42,415 nt of DNA from Pseudomonas sp. BGI-2 (lineage in GTDB: Bacteria; Pseudomonadota; Gammaproteobacteria; Pseudomonadales; Pseudomonadaceae). The notes beneath the pieces are model-generated. The model was given only the letters and a program-made list of their open reading frames with translations, made no database searches and was not told the origin of the DNA. Positions 16,745 through 23,160 of this stretch are shown one piece after another (within the stretch, counting starts at the first letter, position 1; each line of letters begins with the position of its first letter). Location of the stretch: positions 1 through 42,415 of the forward strand of contig NZ_SISB01000053.1 in assembly GCF_004310295.1 (NCBI RefSeq), given 5' to 3'. The position numbers and the translations under genes are program-made.

Positions 16745-18364
16745 ATGACCCGACCGCTTGTCTGGTGGCTGCTGTGTTTGATTCCTGCGCTGGCAACAGC
16801 GCAGGACGATCCGCTGCGTCTGGGCTTCAAGGGTGAATTGATTTCGTTGAGCCCGACTCAGGTGATTTCCCGCGAGCCAATGCCTGCCGATTTGCAGGCG
16901 CCATTGGGCAGTTTGTGGAAGTTGTTCGTTTACGGCTGGCTGGTGGACACCGGTGCCCGTGAGCCGGCGTATGAGTGCCGCGGGCAGTCGAAAGAGGAAG
17001 TTTATTGCTGCACGGCTGGCGGCAAGATTGAGCGTGATCAGGCGTTGGTGAAGTCGTGTGGCTTGTATTTTGAGCCTGCGCGTTTGGGTATTTCTGATGC
17101 TGGATGGCGGGAGTATTGGCAGGCGCGGCAGGCACCGGAGTGGTTGCTGAATTTGCCCTCGTTGCAGCCTTCTACGCGAGTGTCGGTGGCGGAATTACTG
17201 AAGGTGCTGGCCGTGATGCCGGCGCAGGATCAGGCGCGGCGGGTGTTGCTCGATGTGGTGCTCAATGCGGCTGACGGCAATGTTGTCGGCGAACTCGGTG
17301 GCCGATTACGGGTGAAAACCTGGAGCTGGTTGGGCGATCAGGATCCATCGTCGCGCCAGGGCGGGTTCGCCGGTTGGATGACGGACGGCACGCCGATCTG
17401 GGCGGGCGGGCGCGGGACCAGTCAAATGGTGCTTCGTCATTATGGGGCTGCGTTGGCTTCGGTGTTGCCCGTGGATTGGCCCGTGGATGTGGGACGTTGC
17501 GTCGAAGTCGGTCTGTTTTCCCGGTATCCGATCAGGCGAGTTCTGGCCGGGGATCACGTTGTGGCTTCCGGGCCTCTGCAGGGCGACTATCGTGTTGAAT
17601 TCGCCAATGGCAATCAGCTGGATATCCACAGCGATGGTGAGCTGTTTTTGGTGGGTGAAAAACTGGTCGCACGTCTGGACCGTGAAGAGTACGTCGCCCG
17701 CGTCCTGCAACGAGAAGCCAAACCTGAACCCGCTGAAGCCGCCAAAGCCCTGGCCGTCGCCATCCGCACCTACCTGCTGCAAAACGCCACGCGCAACGGC
17801 GACTGCCTGAGCATCGACGACAGCAGCAGCCGCCAACGTGTCGCCCCACGCCCGGCCACCGCCGAATCACGCAACATTGCCGCCTGGACCAGCGACCTGG
17901 TCCTCGCCGGCAGCACCGTCACCTATCACTCCGACCAACCCGGCCCGGACAAACTGTCCTGGCAGCACGCCGTCGAACAAGCCAACACCGGCCAACGCTA
18001 CGACGCCATCCTGCTGCACGCTTACCCGCGCGCGAGCCTCAGCCGCTGGGACAACCCCGTCGCCTCCTGCGAAGCACTGCCCGCCGCGCAAGACTGGCTA
18101 AAAAAGCAACGCCGCGGCTGGCGTGCGCGTTTGGAAAGCGAGGTCGGCTACAACGACGTCAGCACCTTCGCCGTTTGCCGTCTGGCATTCGGCCGCCCCT
18201 ATGTCGACCGCGAACGCCAACGCATCTACGTGCGCGGCGTGCTGTCGCTACAGGATCGCCTCGACCTGACCCACGAATACCTGCACCTGGCCTTTGAAGC
18301 ACACCCGAATGGCCAGGATGAAACCTACATCGAAGGGCTCGCCCGTCACCTCTTGCTGGAATAG
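16745..18364 (+). CDS. magE: MagE, DUF2300 protein with transpeptidase-like, SpoIID-like and HExxH parts (YfaQ-like)
   Basis: A 539-aa secreted protein (signal peptide 1-19) starting 1 nt after the magD stop. Residues 54-220 resemble a penicillin-binding or class D beta-lactamase fold: SLWK (56-59) as SxxK, ALVKSCGLYF with SCG (104-106) in the SxN place, and KTW (191-193) in the KTG place followed by GGFAGWM. Residues about 280-410 resemble SpoIID: LDREEYVARVLQREAKPEPA with Glu324, then ALAVAIRTYLL and VTYHSDQPG. The C-terminus has HEYLH (510-514) with Glu526 and Glu530 behind it, as in zinc metallopeptidases. DUF2300 is the expected family. Activities of the three parts are inferred from motifs only. 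Confidence 0.85.
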   Translation: MTRPLVWWLLCLIPALATAQDDPLRLGFKGELISLSPTQVISREPMPADLQAPLGSLWKLFVYGWLVDTGAREPAYECRGQSKEEVYCCTAGGKIERDQALVKSCGLYFEPARLGISDAGWREYWQARQAPEWLLNLPSLQPSTRVSVAELLKVLAVMPAQDQARRVLLDVVLNAADGNVVGELGGRLRVKTWSWLGDQDPSSRQGGFAGWMTDGTPIWAGGRGTSQMVLRHYGAALASVLPVDWPVDVGRCVEVGLFSRYPIRRVLAGDHVVASGPLQGDYRVEFANGNQLDIHSDGELFLVGEKLVARLDREEYVARVLQREAKPEPAEAAKALAVAIRTYLLQNATRNGDCLSIDDSSSRQRVAPRPATAESRNIAAWTSDLVLAGSTVTYHSDQPGPDKLSWQHAVEQANTGQRYDAILLHAYPRASLSRWDNPVASCEALPAAQDWLKKQRRGWRARLESEVGYNDVSTFAVCRLAFGRPYVDRERQRIYVRGVLSLQDRLDLTHEYLHLAFEAHPNGQDETYIEGLARHLLLE

Positions 18365-18367
18365 GCC

Positions 18368-19183
18368 ATGAAACTCCGTTATCCACAGGTCTTCCTGTTC
18401 CTTTGTTCTTTTTGTGTATTGCCGACAGTTTTTGCGGCGAAGAGCGCCGTGAAACTCGATACGCCCGTTGGCGGCTGGCGCACCGGCGCGGCGGAGGGGG
18501 AAGGTGAAAACTTTCGTCAGACCGTTAACTACCCGGCGTCGTCGGTGAATACGCCGGTGGGGCAGGCCAACACGGCGCGTATCATGGGTCAGATCAAAGC
18601 CATGCCCAAGTCAGGTGAAACCGGTCGGTTGATCGTCAACGGCGTCAGCATGCCGCTGAAGATTGATCCGGCTGGGCGCTTTGATCGACCGTTCTCGTTT
18701 CCGAATGGCAGCAACAGCGTTGAAGTTCGTAGCCCTGATGGGCAGCAGCGGCATCGCACGCAATTTCTCAACGCCAGTGGCGGCGCTACGCCGGCCAAGT
18801 TGCGGGTGTTGCTGGCTTGGGATAGTGACGGCACGGATCTGGACTTGCACCTCATCACGCCTGACGGCGCGCACATCTGGTACGGCGATCGGGTTGTGCC
18901 AAATGGCGCGGCGCTGGATGTTGATGTTACGACCGGGTACGGGCCGGAGATTTTCGCTATGCCGGCGCCGATCAAGGGGCAGTATTTGGTGTATGTGAAT
19001 TACTTCGGGGGTGGGTATCGGAGTGATGAGGAAGGGCAGGAGGAGGCGGTTCAGCCGCTGACCACGGCACAGGTGACGGTGATTACGGAGGAAGGGACGC
19101 CGAATGAGAAGATGGAGACGTTCCTGGTGCCGATGCGGGCGGTGGGGGAGTTGACGTTGATTAAGGGGTTTAGTTACCCGTGA
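18368..19183 (+). CDS. magF: MagF, secreted DUF2135 protein (YfaP-like)
   Basis: The last gene of the mag operon, 271 aa, starting 3 nt after magE. A signal peptide (about 1-23, ending TVFA-AKS) leads into DTPVGGWRTG, GRLIVNGVSMPLKIDPAGRF, NSVEVRSPDGQQRHRTQF and the DUF2135 core LAWDSDGTDLDLHLITPDG, then GQYLVYVNYFGG and FLVPMRAVGELTLIKGF. It is a diverged copy of MagA, so the operon is bracketed by paralogues. It is probably periplasmic. No catalytic residues are recognisable. The 3' part is unusually G-rich on the coding strand. Confidence 0.88.
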   Translation: MKLRYPQVFLFLCSFCVLPTVFAAKSAVKLDTPVGGWRTGAAEGEGENFRQTVNYPASSVNTPVGQANTARIMGQIKAMPKSGETGRLIVNGVSMPLKIDPAGRFDRPFSFPNGSNSVEVRSPDGQQRHRTQFLNASGGATPAKLRVLLAWDSDGTDLDLHLITPDGAHIWYGDRVVPNGAALDVDVTTGYGPEIFAMPAPIKGQYLVYVNYFGGGYRSDEEGQEEAVQPLTTAQVTVITEEGTPNEKMETFLVPMRAVGELTLIKGFSYP

Positions 19184-19415
19184 GGCCAGTCAAAAAAGTT
19201 GCGTACACCACCTGCCTTGGCAGCGTACCAGCGGCGGGTTTCAGGACTGAGCAATTTGTCCAGCAGCGCTAACTGGTAATACCAAGGCAATTGCGCAAGC
19301 ACCTCCTGCACAAATTCTATGTCTGGCGCTTCGGGAGCGACACGCATGTATGTGAGATTGCCTGGCGGAAAATCTTCATGTCGGAAAAAGCTGCGCGAAA
19401 AACCTGAGCCAAGAG
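19174..19415 (-). pseudogene. Remnant of a DUF1016 (YhcG-like) gene, frameshifted
   Basis: Two pieces of the DUF1016 N-terminal region are seen in different frames. Frame one (19368-19415) reads LLAQVFRAAFSDMKIF, like the family's L..DLR.AFPDMKGFS. Frame two (from about 19385 down) reads PPGNLTYMRV, then EFVQEVLAQLPWYYQLALLD and KLLSPETRRWYAAKA, like NLKYMRAFAEAWP...LPWGHN..LLDKL..P..R.WYA. The break is near 19370. After WYAAKA the match ends at a stop that overlaps the magF 3' end, so the nuclease part is missing. It is a decayed gene next to a toxin-antitoxin pair, typical of an accessory hot spot. Confidence 0.7.
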
Positions 19416-19554
19416 TCGAGCACTGTGGCTCCTCAGCCCTGTTGTGCATGCCCAAACCGCCAACCACCGCCGTGACGTAAGGTCAGGCTCAGTTGCAGAA
19501 GCTGGAAAGCAATGTCGTCCAGCATTTGTCGCAGCAATTCTGCGACAAATCAAA

Positions 19555-19857
19555 TTAGTCAGCAGTCTGCTGACTAATTCGGTCCTGTGCATCTTGGTAA
19601 GCGACTTGACGCTCGCGCTTCCCGATGGCAACCACAAACACCACCACTTCCTGATCGAGGACCTGGTAGATCAGCCGATAGCCGGCGCTGCGTAATTTGA
19701 GTTTGTAGCAGTCAGGCAGTTGGCGAAGCCGATTGGCTTCAATACGAGGATTGTCGAGTATTTCAGCAAGCTTCTTCTTGAACTGTTGGCGTAACGTGTC
19801 GCCCAGTTTGTTCCACTCTTTCAACGCGCGACGATCAAATTCGAGGCTATAGGTCAT
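19555..19857 (-). CDS. RelE/ParE-family toxin
   Basis: A predicted small toxin of the RelE superfamily, 100 aa; RelE members cut mRNA at the ribosome. The sequence shows the family pattern: YSLEFDRRALKEWNKLGDTL at the N-terminus, FKKKLAEILDNPRIEANRL, then CYKLKLRSAGYRLIYQVLDQ and VVFVVAIGKRER with the conserved Arg/Lys residues and Tyr of RelE-type toxins. It overlaps the antitoxin gene by 11 nt and is downstream of it, the usual order. Whether it acts as RelE or ParE cannot be settled by reading, but LRSAGYRLIYQV and VVFVVAIGKRE look closer to RelE. Confidence 0.92.
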   Translation of the reverse strand: MTYSLEFDRRALKEWNKLGDTLRQQFKKKLAEILDNPRIEANRLRQLPDCYKLKLRSAGYRLIYQVLDQEVVVFVVAIGKRERQVAYQDAQDRISQQTAD

Positions 19858-20086
19858 CCAGGCTTACCTTGACTCGCTGAGGGGCGGTAAGACGTTCGGT
19901 GACCACGGCGATGAGCACTTCATCCTCTTCGCTGAGTAATGCAGCTTTGAAAGGCAATTTGCCGCGCTCGGCGACGTATTGAAGGGTTTGGCGCAGAAGT
20001 TCGGAAGGCGTTACCCCGAGTTTTTCCAGCTCAGCAAATGAACGCTGCTTCAGATCATCGTCGATGCGGATGTTAATGGAAGCCAT
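19847..20086 (-). CDS. RelB/DinJ-family antitoxin
   Basis: A 79-aa antitoxin. The N-terminus MASINIRIDDDLKQRSFAELEKLGVTPSE is a ribbon-helix-helix DNA-binding domain (strand, then two helices) typical of RelB/DinJ. The C-terminal half (PFKAALLSEEDEVLIAVVTERLT) should wrap the toxin. It is the first gene of the pair and probably represses its own promoter; an inverted repeat lies just upstream (20099-20118). Confidence 0.9.
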   Translation of the reverse strand: MASINIRIDDDLKQRSFAELEKLGVTPSELLRQTLQYVAERGKLPFKAALLSEEDEVLIAVVTERLTAPQRVKVSLDDL

Positions 20087-20098
20087 GGTGACGTGCCT

Positions 20099-20118
20099 GT
20101 AATGACGTTTGTCGTTAC
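20099..20118. promoter_or_regulatory. Likely toxin-antitoxin operator
   Basis: GTAATGAC (20099-20106) and GTCGTTAC (20111-20118) form an inverted repeat with one mismatch around a 4-nt spacer, 13 bp upstream of the antitoxin start. The position suits binding by the ribbon-helix-helix antitoxin. The next stretch (20119-20193) shows no gene. Confidence 0.6.
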
Positions 20119-20193
20119 GGTAGCAATTGCGGTGCTATCCCGACAACCCTCATTTAGAGTTTTCAGATGACAGGCATGCTTTTCTCCCGGGCA

Positions 20194-20364
20194 TTAAAAA
20201 GCCGGCTTGTGGCCGGCTTCTCGGGGACTGGCTTGGTTCATTTTTGGTAAACCGCGCCAGCCTTCAAAACGTACACCCGGATCTTGCGTCCGGCTGTGGG
20301 ACTCGGCGAGAAAATCATCTGCCTTGTCGGTGCGATCAGAGCCGCGGGGCGGGGTGATGCGCAA
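20194..20364 (-). ncRNA. Candidate small transcript or 56-aa ORF ending in a terminator
   Basis: On the - strand a TTG-initiated frame of 56 codons (MRITPPRGSDRTDKADDFLA at the N-terminus, EAGHKPAF at the C-terminus) ends inside a strong intrinsic terminator (20196-20219). A second frame in the same stretch encodes a 26-aa peptide from ATG (MIFSPSPTAGRK). There is no convincing Shine-Dalgarno site. A terminator that no annotated gene needs, right behind an otherwise empty 170 nt, suggests a short expressed RNA, coding or not. I do not recognise a known family. It lies downstream of the S24 regulator gene but about 200 nt away. Confidence 0.4.
20196..20219 (-). terminator. Intrinsic terminator (- strand)
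   Basis: AAGCCGGC (20199-20206) and GCCGGCTT (20212-20219) form an 8-bp stem with a 5-nt loop. On the - strand the stem is followed by TTTTTA, a good U-tract. It would stop transcripts coming from the 20200-20560 region. Confidence 0.8.
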
Positions 20365-20484
20365 ATGTGGGGCGCAGCATACTGATTTTTTTTGGGGATT
20401 CCCAGCGTAGTGTGCGTCTTAGAGCCATCGGGGGCTCGGGATCAGGTAATCCACCCGGATTTTTTGGGTGAACGAGCCATCGCT

Positions 20485-20546
20485 TTCGCGGGCAAGCCCG
20501 CTGCCACAGGGATTGTGTGATGCCTGTGGGAGTGGGCTTACTCTTG
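20485..20546. repeat. Degenerate REP pair
   Basis: TTCGCGGGCAAGCCCGCTGC (from 20485) and CCTGTGGGAGTGGGCTTACT (from 20523) are inverted REP-like halves with several mismatches. It lies just after the S24 regulator gene. Nothing else is seen between 20365 and 20484 apart from a short CACCC/GGGTG hairpin near 20453-20470. Confidence 0.65.
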
Positions 20547-20562
20547 AAAATGCACTCAGGTA

Positions 20563-21309
20563 TTACAGAAACGGCACCGCCGGCCGTCGTTTATTCAGTG
20601 TCGACCACCAAAACACCCACCCCATCACCCTGATGTTTTGCTTCTCAATCTGCTCGGCATTGAAGATCTCGTCCGGGTGCTCGGCTTTGTTGTAGCTGCG
20701 CAACCGCAGCGCATTGCCAGGCATCCGGTGCAGGTATTTGATTCGCAGCATTCCGTCGTGCTCGATGGCGTAGATTTCGCCGTCAATCACCTTGGTCAGT
20801 CCACGGTCGATGGCGAGTGTGGAGCCGTCCTCAATCCTGGCTCCCATGCCGTTGCCGAGCATGTGGACGCAGAACACATCCGCATGGTTGATTTCCAGGG
20901 AGTCGAGGTGGCTTTTGGGTAGGCGGATGAATTGGCCGGGGTCTTCGATGACGTGGGTTTTGTAGGACCCCGGGGCGATGGGCATTTCTTTGTAAACGGG
21001 CAACTCGACATCGGTAGGTTCGACCACCGTGTAGATGCCGCGGATGGCCTGGGCGTCGAAGGTGTTGCCTGACTCGTCGAGCAGGCGCAGGTGTTTTGAG
21101 CTTTGTGGACCTTCGCCGGTCTTGAGCCAGTCGCTGTTTACCGACAGTAGTCTGGAAACCTCTTCCATGCGGTAGGCGGGCACACCGCGGGTGTACCAGT
21201 TATGGATATTTTGCGGCTCCGTGTCGAAGAAAGCGGCAAATCCTGTCGTCGTTATTTTCGCTTCTTCGAGGAGCGTCTTAAACCGTGGGCCGCTAGTGTT
21301 CTTTTTCAT
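20563..21309 (-). CDS. Orphan S24/CI-like repressor lacking the catalytic Ser
   Basis: A phage-type repressor of 248 aa: an N-terminal helix-turn-helix (TTTGFAAFFDTEPQNIHNWYTRGVPAYRM region, about residues 16-44) and a C-terminal LexA/CI-like S24 domain. The S24 site normally reads G-[DN]-S-M; here it is LGNGMGARIEDGST, with Gly154 (codon 20848-20850) in the Ser place. The partner Lys is still visible in LRIKYLHR. Self-cleavage is therefore unlikely. It resembles PrtR-type regulators of Pseudomonas bacteriocin/prophage loci, yet no phage or pyocin genes are near. ATG 21309 was preferred to GTG 21315. Two AACG-N3-CGTT palindromes lie upstream. Confidence 0.88.
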   Translation of the reverse strand: MKKNTSGPRFKTLLEEAKITTTGFAAFFDTEPQNIHNWYTRGVPAYRMEEVSRLLSVNSDWLKTGEGPQSSKHLRLLDESGNTFDAQAIRGIYTVVEPTDVELPVYKEMPIAPGSYKTHVIEDPGQFIRLPKSHLDSLEINHADVFCVHMLGNGMGARIEDGSTLAIDRGLTKVIDGEIYAIEHDGMLRIKYLHRMPGNALRLRSYNKAEHPDEIFNAEQIEKQNIRVMGWVFWWSTLNKRRPAVPFL

Positions 21310-21346
21310 AAACACGAGTCTACGGGCGCTGGGCCGGGCTTTGAAT

Positions 21347-21455
21347 AAACGAACCGTTCAAATTTCGAGGGAAATTTACGACCGGATGTAAGACGTATTT
21401 GGAACAAATTAAACAAGAAAAAACTGAAGTGGTCGCTTGGTAAACGCGGCGTTTA
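21347..21455. promoter_or_regulatory. Two AACG-N3-CGTT palindromes upstream of the S24 regulator
   Basis: Site 1 is AACG-AAC-CGTT at 21348-21358, lying inside a wider TTTGAA...TTCAAA inverted repeat. Site 2 is TAAACGCGGCGTTTA at 21441-21455, palindromic except for its centre base. They share the core AACG-N3-CGTT and sit about 39 and 132 bp upstream of the regulator start. The simplest reading is operators for the regulator itself. No divergent gene is present, as the gap ends at the ppa terminator. Confidence 0.55.
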
Positions 21456-21480
21456 AAAGCCACTTTATGAACGCCCACAA

Positions 21481-21505
21481 AAAACCCCGGATCAACCGGG
21501 GTTTT
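21481..21505 (-). terminator. Terminator of ppa
   Basis: AAAACCCCGG (21481-21490) and CCGGGGTTTT (21496-21505) form a 10-bp stem with a 5-nt loop. On the - strand it ends in a run of T, 36 nt after the ppa stop. The matching T-run on the + strand means it can work in both directions. Confidence 0.88.
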
Positions 21506-21540
21506 CTTCAAGTCGTCACAGGCGCGAGGCCAATGGCGTC

Positions 21541-22068
21541 TCAGCCTTTATAGGCAGCAACCGACTTCATGATCTCGGTGCGAGCGGCTTCTGCGTCGCC
21601 CCAACCTTCGATCTTCACCCATTTGCCTTTTTCGAGGTCTTTGTAGTTCTCGAAGAAGTGCTTGATCTGTTCCAGCAGCAGCGGAGGCAGATCGGTGTAT
21701 TCCTTCACGTCGACGTACAGCTGGGACAGCTTGTCGTGTGGGACTGCGATGACTTTGGCATCGCCGCCGCCGTCGTCGGTCATGTGCAGGATGCCGACTG
21801 GACGAGCGCGGATGACCGAGCCTGGCGCAACCGGGTAAGGGGTCACGACCAGCACGTCGAGGGGGTCACCGTCGTCGGCCAGGGTGTTCGGGATGAAACC
21901 GTAGTTGGCCGGGTAGAACATCGGGGTGGCCATGAAACGGTCAACGAACAGGCAATCGCTGTCTTTGTCGATTTCGTATTTGATCGGCGCGTGGTTGGCC
22001 GGAATCTCGATCGCGACGTAGATGTCGTTCGGCAGGTCTTTGCCAGCCGGAATCTTGCTGTAGCTCAT
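21541..22068 (-). CDS. ppa: Inorganic pyrophosphatase (Ppa)
   Basis: A soluble family I pyrophosphatase, 175 aa, that hydrolyses PPi to drive biosynthetic reactions. The signature DDGDPLDVLVV holds the metal-binding aspartates, preceded by RFMATPMFYPANYGFIPNTL. KIEGWGDAEAARTEI near the C-terminus is typical. It is a single gene with its own terminator. Start ATG at 22068. Confidence 0.97.
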   Translation of the reverse strand: MSYSKIPAGKDLPNDIYVAIEIPANHAPIKYEIDKDSDCLFVDRFMATPMFYPANYGFIPNTLADDGDPLDVLVVTPYPVAPGSVIRARPVGILHMTDDGGGDAKVIAVPHDKLSQLYVDVKEYTDLPPLLLEQIKHFFENYKDLEKGKWVKIEGWGDAEAARTEIMKSVAAYKG

Positions 22069-22181
22069 TGGGCGGTGCCCCCGTTAGTTGACCAAAAACA
22101 CTTGGCCGGATTGACCAAAAAGTGGCGGCGATTATAGGCATATTCCTGCGCCGACGCCACGTACCAGAGGTCGTAGAGACC

Positions 22182-22345
22182 CTAGTGCCCAGCCTCACCG
22201 ATACTGTTGCTTTTTGACGGCGTCCGTTGCGGTCATGCTGCGTTGCCGCTCCTCGCCATAGCCAGCTATGACTCGTCGCGGCGCCTTGCCTGACCACAAC
22301 GGCCACTCGTCAAAAGAGCAACGTATCGGTGAGGCTGGGCACTAG
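22182..22345. repeat. 164-nt near-complete palindrome between ppa and mtfA
   Basis: Perfect 23-bp inverted ends (22182-22204 and 22323-22345, starting CTAGTGCCCAGCC) are continued inward by GTTGCT-TTTTGACG on both sides with one gap, then by CCGTTGnGGTCAnGC and GCCGC matches, up to a small TAGC-CA-GCTA tip near 22258-22269. Nearly the whole element can fold into one long hairpin. It is unlike the REP units seen elsewhere in the window. Its right end overlaps the mtfA stop codon (22342-22344), so it may end that transcript. It could be a small non-autonomous mobile element or a structured RNA/DNA element. Confidence 0.85.
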
Positions 22346-23154
22346 TCGTGTGCCTGATAGACCGGGTCTTCGGCCAGAAGTTGCCGCAACCGGGCCAGCG
22401 GGTCCTGGCGGTAAAACAGCTTCAACTGCTCATAGACCTGAGGATACGCCTCGTGCAGCAAATCCGGGGCACTGAAGAAGTATTCGCTGGTGACCGCGAA
22501 GAACTCGGCGGGGTTTTCCGCCGCGTACGGGTCGATGGCCGTTTCGGCGTCCGGATTGCGGTCAAGGTGCCGGTTGAGGTCATCGTAGGCGTGCTGCATG
22601 ACCTTGGCCCACTCGCTGACCCGCATGTCGGGGTGCAGCGGTGGCAAGCCGTTGGCGTCGCCGTTGAGCATGTCGAGTTTGTGCGCGAGTTCGTGGATGA
22701 CCAGGTTGTAGCCTTCCCAGCCGCCACTGGCCATCACGCCGGGCCAGGCGAGGATGATCGGGCCTTGCTGCCAGGCTTCGCCGCTGTGTTCGCCATCCCA
22801 CTCGTGTTCGACGCCGCTGGCATCGCGATGCCGTTGAGGGCTGAGGAAATCGTCGGGGTAGAGGACGATTTCGTGGAAACCCTGGTACCAGTTCAGATCG
22901 CCGAGATGCAACAGTGGCAATTGCGCTTGAGCGGCGAGCAGCAACCGTTGCTCCTGGTGGAGTTCGACGCCGGGCAGGGCGGTCAGGTGTTTATCTTCCA
23001 GGAACAGCACGCAGGCTTCGCGCAGCCATTGATCTTCGGCGGCGCTGAGGCCATCGAGAAAACTCAAGTGCTGGCGCACCCGTTGCCACAGGTCGTCGGC
23101 AACCAGGTGTCTGGTCAGGATGCGCCGGCGACGCCAGGCGCTCAGGGACCACAT
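22342..23154 (-). CDS. mtfA: Zinc peptidase of the MtfA family
   Basis: A cytosolic zinc-dependent peptidase of 270 aa; E. coli MtfA binds and inactivates the glucose repressor Mlc. The HExxH motif is in YNLVIHELAHKLDMLNGDANGLPPL, followed by a further glutamate in NPAEFFAVTSEYFF that fits the third zinc ligand. The N-terminus (MWSLSAWRRRRILTRHLV) matches the family. Its stop lies in the long palindrome described at 22182-22345. The upstream gene dedA ends 6 nt before it, so the two are probably co-transcribed. The Mlc link may not hold in Pseudomonas. Confidence 0.9.
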   Translation of the reverse strand: MWSLSAWRRRRILTRHLVADDLWQRVRQHLSFLDGLSAAEDQWLREACVLFLEDKHLTALPGVELHQEQRLLLAAQAQLPLLHLGDLNWYQGFHEIVLYPDDFLSPQRHRDASGVEHEWDGEHSGEAWQQGPIILAWPGVMASGGWEGYNLVIHELAHKLDMLNGDANGLPPLHPDMRVSEWAKVMQHAYDDLNRHLDRNPDAETAIDPYAAENPAEFFAVTSEYFFSAPDLLHEAYPQVYEQLKLFYRQDPLARLRQLLAEDPVYQAHD

Positions 23155-23160
23155 CGCGAG

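Noticed and set aside
20127..20357. A 76-codon + strand ORF
   Set aside because: No SD, no family, and it is opposite a better - strand candidate ending in a terminator.
19174..21505. Intact prophage or tailocin cluster
   Set aside because: Apart from one CI-like repressor there are no integrase, structural, lysis or regulatory phage genes.
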